In this document: in pieces, positions 58,525 to 64,000 of the stretch
Layout: each line of letters starts with the position of its first letter
Position numbering within the stretch: the first letter of the stretch is position 1
Assembly: GCF_962719845.1 (NCBI RefSeq)
Contig: NZ_CAUIYF010000010.1
Span: 10,137 to 74,136, forward strand
Direction of reading: 5' to 3'
Length of the DNA stretch: 64,000 bases
Source of the DNA: Neisseria uirgultaei
Lineage (GTDB): Bacteria; Pseudomonadota; Gammaproteobacteria; Burkholderiales; Neisseriaceae
The notes under the pieces: model-generated
The model's input: the letters and a program-made list of their open reading frames with translations, nothing else
Database searches by the model: none
Told to the model about the DNA's origin: nothing
Program-made: the position numbers and the translations under genes

Positions 58525-58731
58525 ATGGCACGTATTACCACCGAAGACTGTACCGGAAAAATTTCCAACCATTTTGACCTGACATTGGTAGCGGCCCGTC
58601 GGGCCCGCCAGCTTGAAAATGGCAATACGCCGCTTGTGGACGATGTCCGCAATAACAAACCGACCGTTACCGCCTTAAGGGAAATCGCCGCCGGGCATAT
58701 CGGTACGGAGCTGTTGACGCGCAATAAATAA
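58525..58731 (+). CDS. rpoZ: RNA polymerase omega subunit
   Basis: The 68-residue protein begins [33 protein letters not shown] (start of the family) and has [14 protein letters not shown], which is the omega core. GAAAGAAAG precedes the ATG. Order gmk-rpoZ-spoT is common in Proteobacteria. Confidence 0.96.
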
Positions 58732-58802
58732 ATTCTGCCGGAAACGCACGTCGGCACATTCTGCCGCCGTGCAGTCCGACGGTTTGAAACGAAAAATAAA
58801 AT

Positions 58803-60980
58803 ATGTTCCGAAAGCCGTCTGAAATGCCTGTCCCACAACCCACCGCACCTTACGACTATTTAACTGCCGAAGCACGTACCCTGCTTTTCCGTACCGCTTC
58901 CTATCTCAAGCCTGAAGAACAGGTTGAGCTCGAGAAGGCTGTTGCCTATGCATTTCACGCTCATGACGGACAAACCCGGAAAAGTGGCGAACCATACATT
59001 ACGCATCCGATTGCCGTTGCGACGCAGCTCGCCCTTTGGCATATGGACGTACAGGGTCTTTGTGCAGGTGTAATGCACGATGTGCTGGAAGATACAGGCG
59101 TTACGAAAGAGGAGATGGCCGCAAGATTCGGCAATACGATTGCCGAGATGGTGGACGGTCTGTCCAAACTCGAAAAACTCAAATTTGAAGATCATGCAGA
59201 GCATCAGGCGGAGAGTTTCCGCAAACTGATTTTGGCAATGACCAAAGATGTACGCGTGATTGTCGTTAAACTTGCTGACCGTCTGCATAATATGCGGACA
59301 CTCGGTTCGATGCGTCCCGACAAGCGTCGTCGTATTGCAAAAGAAACCCTTGAAATCTATGCGCAAATTGCCAACCGTATAGGTTTGAATAATGCATATC
59401 AAGAGCTTCAGGATTTATCTTTCCAGAATCTCCATCCCAATCGCTATGAAACCATGAAAAAGGCGATGGATAAGAGTCGGAAAAACAGGCAGGATGTCGT
59501 TGGAAAGATTTTGCGTGCGTTCAGCCAGCGTTTGGTAGGGGCGAACATAGAAGCCAAAATCAAGGGTCGGGAAAAGAACCTGTACGGCATTTATCGGAAA
59601 ATGTTAGAAAAAAAACTGCATTTCTCCGAAGTTATGGATATTTACGGTTTTCGTGTCATCGTTAACAGTATTCCTGCATGTTATGCTGCGCTCGGCGCAT
59701 TGCACAACCTCTATCAGCCCAAGCCCGGACGGTTTAAAGACTACATCGCTATTCCGAAAAGCAACGGTTATCAAAGTCTGCATACGACTTTGGTCGGGCC
59801 TTATGGTTTGCCGGTTGAAGTGCAGATACGTACCAGGGAAATGGATGCTGTTGCCGAAGGTGGAATCGCCGGACATTGGAGCTATAAATCAGATTCTAAG
59901 ACGGTCGATCAGGCGGTGCTTCACACAAACCGGTGGCTGAAAAATATCTTAGACTTGCAGGCAAGCAGTGCCAATGCCATTGAGTTTCTCGAACACGTCA
60001 AAGTCGATTTGTTTCCAAACGAAATCTATATCCTTACCCCGAAAGGAAAAATCCTAACATTGCCCAAGGGTGCAACACCTATCGATTTTGCTTATGCGGT
60101 GCATACCGATATCGGGCACAAAACCGTTGCCGCACGTATCAACAATATCATGATGCCGCTGCGTACGAAGCTCAAAACCGGCGATTCCGTCGAAATTATT
60201 ACATCCGAACATGCCAAACCAAATCCTGCATGGTTGAATTTCGCCGTGTCAGGCAGGGCGCGCAGTGCCATACGCCAATATATTAAAAACCTTAACCGGC
60301 ACGATGCGGTCGTTTTGGGAGAGAGCCTCTTACAAAAAGCCCTGTCCAGTTTGCTGCCCAAAGATGTCCTGCTTTCAGACGGCATCAAAGAAAAATACCT
60401 TGCCGATCTCAACGACAAACAGACTTCATTTGAGGAAGTGCTGTACAACGTCGGTATGGGGCATACCCTGCCTGTTTATGTCGCCATGCACATTGCCGAG
60501 TTGGCAGGGGAGCATTTCGGTAGCGAGGTCAAGCTCAGTTCCATTAAAGTCGATGGTCAGGAAAGCGGGCATATTCATTTTGCAGAGTGCTGCCACCCTG
60601 TTCCCGGCGATTCCATCCGTTTGCTGTTGGTTAAGGGAAAAGGCATGATTATCCATAGGGATACCTGCCCGACGTTGTTAAAGTCCGATCCCGAACAGCA
60701 GCTGGATGCAGACTGGGAAAATATGAACGGGCAGAACTACCGTGTCGGGCTTCAAGTCCAATCGGAAGACAGCCACGGCCTGTTGGCATTAATGGCGCAA
60801 GCGATTTCCGATTCCGGTGCGGACATCGAGTCGGTCGAAACACCGTCTAAATCCCAGTCGGGAACGGAAGGTTTTGTCGAATTCAAATTTTTATTGAAAG
60901 TTAAAAATCTGAATCAATTGAATCAGATTATTCAAAATCTGCACAGCATCCCATATATCCGCAAAGTTATCAGAAGTTGA
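58803..60980 (+). CDS. spoT: Bifunctional (p)ppGpp synthase/hydrolase
   Basis: The 725-residue RSH protein has an HD hydrolase domain with the intact HDVLEDT (near residue 98), a synthetase domain with IYGFRVIV and GYQSLHTTL, then TGS (ILTLPKGATPIDFAY) and C-terminal ACT. Both activities are thus likely. The start holds an AG-like DUS, which gives RKPSEMP; ATG 58824 could also be used. In-frame DUS also gives LSDGIK. Confidence 0.95.
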   Translation: MFRKPSEMPVPQPTAPYDYLTAEARTLLFRTASYLKPEEQVELEKAVAYAFHAHDGQTRKSGEPYITHPIAVATQLALWHMDVQGLCAGVMHDVLEDTGVTKEEMAARFGNTIAEMVDGLSKLEKLKFEDHAEHQAESFRKLILAMTKDVRVIVVKLADRLHNMRTLGSMRPDKRRRIAKETLEIYAQIANRIGLNNAYQELQDLSFQNLHPNRYETMKKAMDKSRKNRQDVVGKILRAFSQRLVGANIEAKIKGREKNLYGIYRKMLEKKLHFSEVMDIYGFRVIVNSIPACYAALGALHNLYQPKPGRFKDYIAIPKSNGYQSLHTTLVGPYGLPVEVQIRTREMDAVAEGGIAGHWSYKSDSKTVDQAVLHTNRWLKNILDLQASSANAIEFLEHVKVDLFPNEIYILTPKGKILTLPKGATPIDFAYAVHTDIGHKTVAARINNIMMPLRTKLKTGDSVEIITSEHAKPNPAWLNFAVSGRARSAIRQYIKNLNRHDAVVLGESLLQKALSSLLPKDVLLSDGIKEKYLADLNDKQTSFEEVLYNVGMGHTLPVYVAMHIAELAGEHFGSEVKLSSIKVDGQESGHIHFAECCHPVPGDSIRLLLVKGKGMIIHRDTCPTLLKSDPEQQLDADWENMNGQNYRVGLQVQSEDSHGLLALMAQAISDSGADIESVETPSKSQSGTEGFVEFKFLLKVKNLNQLNQIIQNLHSIPYIRKVIRS

Positions 60981-60987
60981 AGCAGGT

Positions 60988-61025
60988 AAAACGGGTTGCC
61001 TTTTGATTAACAGGCAACCCGTTTT
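60988..61025 (+). terminator. Rho-independent terminator of spoT
   Basis: A 13-base perfect stem AAAACGGGTTGCC / GGCAACCCGTTTT with a 12-base loop lies 8 bases past the stop. Confidence 0.9.
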
Positions 61026-61030
61026 ATGGT

Positions 61031-61183
61031 TTATCCGTTCAATTGCTTATCTGTCTGTACGCCTTTGTCGATAAACTGCGCACCTTTGAGGGTGGTATCC
61101 CCGCCGCTTCGGATAATCGTTTTGCCGGCCGTGCTGCCGATATGGGTGTGGTGGTAGGCTGCTTTTGTCTGATTGCTGTTACG
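61031..61183 (-). pseudogene. Remnant of a TpsA/FhaB-type haemagglutinin repeat
   Basis: The 50-residue frame AAYHHTHIGSTAGKTIIRSG ... DTTLKGAQFIDKGV matches the beta-helix repeat region of two-partner secreted adhesin/toxin exoproteins. It has no start codon and its 5' end stops at a DUS hairpin. It is a leftover of a tps locus, of which nothing else is here. Confidence 0.6.
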
Positions 61184-61199
61184 ATTTGTTAAAAGAAAA

Positions 61200-61233
61200 G
61201 CCGTCTGAAACTGTATTTATTGTTTCAGACGGC
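61200..61233. terminator. Inverted-DUS hairpin at the toxin-relic region
   Basis: A 10-base inverted DUS core with a 14-base loop lies between the haemagglutinin remnant and the immunity gene. The next 140 bases have no gene. Confidence 0.6.
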
Positions 61234-61374
61234 CTCTTAGCTCAAACCTTGAGAACCACATGCGTGCGTTCCGCACACATCCTACTTGTTGAGTTTAGGT
61301 TTCATATGGACTACGGCTTGCTGATTTCAGACGATTTTTTTAATTTAGTTGGGTTTTCAACTCAACCTACACAC

Positions 61375-61851
61375 TTAATCTGAAAGTTCATACAGCATAT
61401 CCAAAAAGGCATCAAAACTATCTGCAATATGGCTGGTTACCATTTTCGTATCTCCATTCTCATCTTCATAAAAATCATCATGATACATCAGAATGATACA
61501 TGGATTTTCATTGCATTTTCTGTAATCAAAACAGATATAATCGCCATTAGCTGAAATCCCAAAAGCAATCACTTTTTTTGCATACCCATATTCATCATCA
61601 ATACATGAATAGCTATAAATATCTTCATAGCCTAAATTTTGCTTATACCCTAAAAATGAAATGTCTCTTTCATCATTTTCACCGTATTGATTGACAAAAT
61701 TGAAAATATTTTCTTTAGGGTATAAATGATCATGTTTGCTAAGAAGTGATACATATGAAACAGGAAAAACAACCCCTATATCTTCAGCAAATTGTTGAAT
61801 TGTTCTTATTGGAACCAATCCCTCATCTGATGATATTGATAGTTCTTCCAT
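61375..61851 (-). CDS. SMI1/KNR4 (SUKH) family immunity protein
   Basis: The 158-residue acidic protein has LVPIRTIQQFAEDIGVVFP at the N-terminus and a FDYRKCNENPCIILMYHDD core typical of the SUKH immunity fold. SUKH proteins neutralise polymorphic toxin nucleases. A GTG at 61857 overlaps the stop of the preceding toxin tail (TAGTG), and ATG 61851 is the other choice. Its base use is much more AT-rich than the neighbours. Confidence 0.8.
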   Translation of the reverse strand: MEELSISSDEGLVPIRTIQQFAEDIGVVFPVSYVSLLSKHDHLYPKENIFNFVNQYGENDERDISFLGYKQNLGYEDIYSYSCIDDEYGYAKKVIAFGISANGDYICFDYRKCNENPCIILMYHDDFYEDENGDTKMVTSHIADSFDAFLDMLYELSD

Positions 61852-61856
61852 GTTCA

Positions 61857-62018
61857 CTAATCTTTCTTTAACGATTTTTGACCGGTATGCCTAACAGCGT
61901 TATGAATACTATTAGGAATTAACTGCATATTATTAGGAGGGCTTTGCGCATTATGATGCCATGTATAACCAGGAATTTTTTCATTTCCTGCTTTAATCTT
62001 CGTTATTTGTTCATTCTT
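61857..62018 (-). pseudogene. C-terminal tail of a WHH-type (HNH/Endo VII) toxin
   Basis: The open frame encodes GYTWHHNAQSPPNNMQLIPN then HNAVRHTG, the metal-binding core of WHH nucleases of polymorphic toxins (MafB, CdiA, TpsA ends). It starts just after an in-frame stop at 62019-62021 and has no own start. Its position directly ahead of the SUKH gene matches the usual toxin-immunity order. Thus it is a silent cassette. Confidence 0.7.
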
Positions 62019-62366
62019 TTAGAAATCATATCTCCCTGAGTTTAAATAAATAGACTCGTCTTCAGACTCTGTTAAACAACCATTGAAAACACTATCTATA
62101 CTTAAAATATAGTGTCCGTGGTTATACGATATGTAATTACAATTCCCCCAGCCAGGCACGTTATAGCTAAAAAAATTACATCCTAAAATTTCATGTGGAT
62201 AAATATTAATCTCGCTTAAATTAGATGGGTATCTTCCTTTCTGAGTTTTAAACAAGTGAACTCTATTATTTATAAAAATTATTTTTTTCATGCAATTCTG
62301 TTGATCATATTTATTAAATAATATAGTAAATATAATTATTGCTGCAGTGACAAAAAATTTTCTCAA
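62019..62366 (-). CDS. Small signal-anchored protein, probable immunity protein
   Basis: The 115-residue protein has an N-terminal hydrophobic segment (FFVTAAIIIFTILF) and a polar domain with several cysteines and tyrosines. It has a TTG start at 62366 with GGAGG 7 bases before, and directly follows a toxin-like tail. I do not recognise the fold; immunity function is inferred from position and base use. Confidence 0.5.
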   Translation of the reverse strand: MRKFFVTAAIIIFTILFNKYDQQNCMKKIIFINNRVHLFKTQKGRYPSNLSEINIYPHEILGCNFFSYNVPGWGNCNYISYNHGHYILSIDSVFNGCLTESEDESIYLNSGRYDF

Positions 62367-62595
62367 TTATTTCCCTCCTGTGAACATGGGTTTTGTGGTT
62401 CTATTTACAATTCCAGAGTGAGTTCCATCATCCTTTTTCGGTATTTCTTTATAATTCGGCGCCTTTTCTGGGTTTGTTGCTTTCAGAACATTGTTCAAAT
62501 ATCTTTCTAACTGTTGACCAAGTGTTAGTGAAGAATTCGGAAGTAAATTGATTTTTGGGCACTTGTCCACGTTCAATAGTTTTCCATAAATCTTT
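62367..62595 (-). pseudogene. Second polymorphic toxin tail, frameshifted
   Basis: The frame ends ...HSGIVNRTTKPMFTGGK. Its start lies in another frame (SKDLWKTIERGQVPK from about 62595), and the two join if one base is removed from the run of five T's at 62552-62556. It overlaps the end of coaBC and has no start codon. A toxin domain is likely from context but not identified. Confidence 0.5.
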
Positions 62596-62596
62596 A

Positions 62597-63802
62597 CTAG
62601 CTACCCTCATCTGTCCCGTATTTGTTCAAATATACGGCAAGCCTTTCAACAATCCGCATTGCCGCTTCATCTTTACTTGTTTCGGGAAAAGACAGTTCCC
62701 CGTCGTCCCCGATAATGGTAATCCGGTTGGTCGGTTTGCCCATCGCGATTGAAACATCATTGGCAACGATCACCGGTATTTTTTTCTTAATGCGTTTTTC
62801 TCGTGCATATGTCAATACATTCTCCGTTTCAGCGGCAAAACCGATACAGAACGGCGGGTTCGGTAATGAGGCAATGGATGCCAAAATATCAGGGTTTTCA
62901 TCCAATTCGATGGATAACGGTTTGGCATTTTTATCTTTTTTGAATTTTTGAGTACTCTTGTTTTTAACCCTATAGTCTGAGACGGCGGCAACAGAAATAA
63001 AAGCATCTTGTTTTCCAATCAAGCGATGCACTGCGCGATACATATCTTCGGCGCTGACGGTTTGAACCGTATTGGATATACCGAAAGGCAGTTCGGTTTG
63101 AAGTTGCCCGTGAATCAGACTGACTTCTGCACCCGCGGCACGGCATGCCCGTGCCAAAGCCACGCCCATTTTCCCGCTGGAGATATTTGTGATGCCCCGG
63201 ACGGGGTCAATGGCTTCAAATGTCGCACCTGCGGTAATCAAGATTTTCTTGTCCTTTAAAATTTTCGGTGTCCATAAATCCGGAAGCAGGTCCAGCAATT
63301 CTGCGGGTTCCGGCATCCTTCCCATACCATTTTCTCCGCAAGCCTGTTCGCCCGAGCCTGGCATATAGACAGTAATGCCGTCTGAAACCAGTTGTGCGAT
63401 ATTCCGTTGGTTGGCAGGGTTGAGCCACATTTCCACATTCATGGCGGGAGCGATAGCAAGAGGACATTTCCGTGCGGCTGCCAGATTGGTCAGTAGGTTA
63501 TCTGCCACGCCGTTACAGATTTTTGCCACGGTATTCATACTTGCCGGCGCAATCAGAAAAACATCCGCATTCCGGGTTAGGTTGATATGTTCCATACCGT
63601 TTGAACCGTTGCCGCCGTGCGTGTCGGTCAGAACGGGATTGCCGCTTAAAGCCTGAAAAGTCAGCGGAGAAACAAATTCAGTTGCCGAGCGGCTCATAAC
63701 CACCGTAACCGAATGCCCCTGTTTTTTCAGCAGCCGCACCAACTCGCAAGACTTATACGCTGCAATACTGCCTGTTACACCTAAAAGAATATGTTTGCCC
63801 AT
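62597..63802 (-). CDS. coaBC: Bifunctional phosphopantothenoylcysteine decarboxylase / phosphopantothenate-cysteine ligase
   Basis: The 401-residue fusion makes 4'-phosphopantetheine for CoA. The CoaC part has GVTGSIAAYKSCELV, the catalytic His in MEHINLTR (near residue 72), PAMNVEMW and GSGEQACGENGMGRM. CoaB follows from about residue 190 with ILITAGATFEAIDPVRGITNISSG-like start (shown in short: TAGATFEAIDPVR). The product feeds the ACPs of the polyene cluster. Confidence 0.95.
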   Translation of the reverse strand: MGKHILLGVTGSIAAYKSCELVRLLKKQGHSVTVVMSRSATEFVSPLTFQALSGNPVLTDTHGGNGSNGMEHINLTRNADVFLIAPASMNTVAKICNGVADNLLTNLAAARKCPLAIAPAMNVEMWLNPANQRNIAQLVSDGITVYMPGSGEQACGENGMGRMPEPAELLDLLPDLWTPKILKDKKILITAGATFEAIDPVRGITNISSGKMGVALARACRAAGAEVSLIHGQLQTELPFGISNTVQTVSAEDMYRAVHRLIGKQDAFISVAAVSDYRVKNKSTQKFKKDKNAKPLSIELDENPDILASIASLPNPPFCIGFAAETENVLTYAREKRIKKKIPVIVANDVSIAMGKPTNRITIIGDDGELSFPETSKDEAAMRIVERLAVYLNKYGTDEGS

Positions 63803-64000
63803 TTTGACAATTTCTAATTACGAAGAAAAACAGCAGCCATTCTATAACAAAGTATGGATACATTAGTTACCGTTTGAATACAATATGCCGTTTGAAGCCC
63901 CGAGTTTCAGGCGGCATATTCACAAAGGCGCACCAGTCGGAGGAGGGGGGAGGGATTATTGGAGGCGGCGCAGCGTTTGGTGGAAATAAAAAACCTTATC
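63803..64000. other. Right edge, non-coding, with a degenerate inverted DUS
   Basis: No supported gene is seen in the last 198 bases. A degenerate DUS (ATGCCGTTTGAA) and a partial inverse lie at about 63882-63917, followed by a G-rich stretch (GGAGGAGGGGGGAGG) near 63940. Confidence 0.5.

Noticed and set aside
61375..62595. CRISPR or prophage origin for the AT-rich region
   Set aside because: No regularly spaced repeats and no phage genes; toxin and immunity motifs explain it better.

Overview
The window is a chromosomal segment of a Neisseria species. The 12-mer DNA uptake sequence ATGCCGTCTGAA (AT-DUS) and its reverse complement occur dozens of times, often as inverted pairs that form terminators. 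Correia repeats (CREE) and dRS3/NIME repeats are present, and the housekeeping gene order (ubiD, folP, glmM, ansA, tatD, prfA, ldhA, serS, rppH, parE, proQ, aroC, trmA, gcvP, pqiABC, hemO-hmbR, gmk-rpoZ-spoT, coaBC) is neisserial. The AT dialect of the DUS points to the meningitidis / lactamica / polysaccharea side of the genus. The species cannot be fixed from the sequence alone.

Region 1 (1-2.7 kb) holds the start of a neurotransmitter:sodium symporter gene, a patch of dRS3/NIME repeats, a two-domain glycosyltransferase whose N-terminal half is LgtF/WaaE-like, and a CAU-anticodon tRNA that resembles tRNA-Ile2.

Region 2 (2.7-17.9 kb) is the most striking part. It is an apparently complete aryl-polyene (APE) type biosynthetic cluster: two full ketosynthases and a half-size chain-length-factor-like ketosynthase, a ketoreductase, two dehydratases (one fused to the aryl-AMP ligase), two acyl carrier proteins, a phosphopantetheinyl transferase, a thioesterase, two acyltransferases, a glycosyltransferase, and a LolA-like protein, MMPL exporter and lipoprotein for export. 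It is arranged as three blocks: a left minus-strand operon, a middle minus-strand trio, and a right plus-strand operon. In the enterobacterial clusters these genes run in one direction. The expected product is an aryl-polyene carboxylate attached to an outer-membrane lipid.

Region 3 (17.9-49 kb) is housekeeping: ubiD, an AsmA-family protein, folP (with a two-residue insertion and a P68L-type change typical of sulfonamide-resistant dihydropteroate synthase), glmM, a DedA protein, ansA, tatD, prfA, ldhA, serS, rppH, parE, proQ, aroC, trmA, an aromatic aminotransferase, tRNA-Arg(CCG), cytochrome c5, gcvP, an SGNH esterase, tag and pqiABC.

Region 4 (49-54 kb) is an iron-acquisition and accessory island. 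Heme oxygenase hemO and a phase-variable hmbR-type haemoglobin receptor (10-G tract, in frame) are bracketed by CREE copies. They are followed by a ParD/ParE-like toxin-antitoxin pair and a 30-bp copy of a neighbouring lipoprotein gene. Region 5 (54-61 kb) holds a U32 protease-like tRNA-hydroxylation gene, a HAD phosphatase, apt, gmk, rpoZ and spoT. Region 6 (61-62.6 kb) is an AT-rich graveyard of polymorphic toxin fragments (TpsA/FhaB remnant, WHH nuclease tail, frameshifted second toxin tail) with their probable immunity genes, lying between spoT and coaBC.
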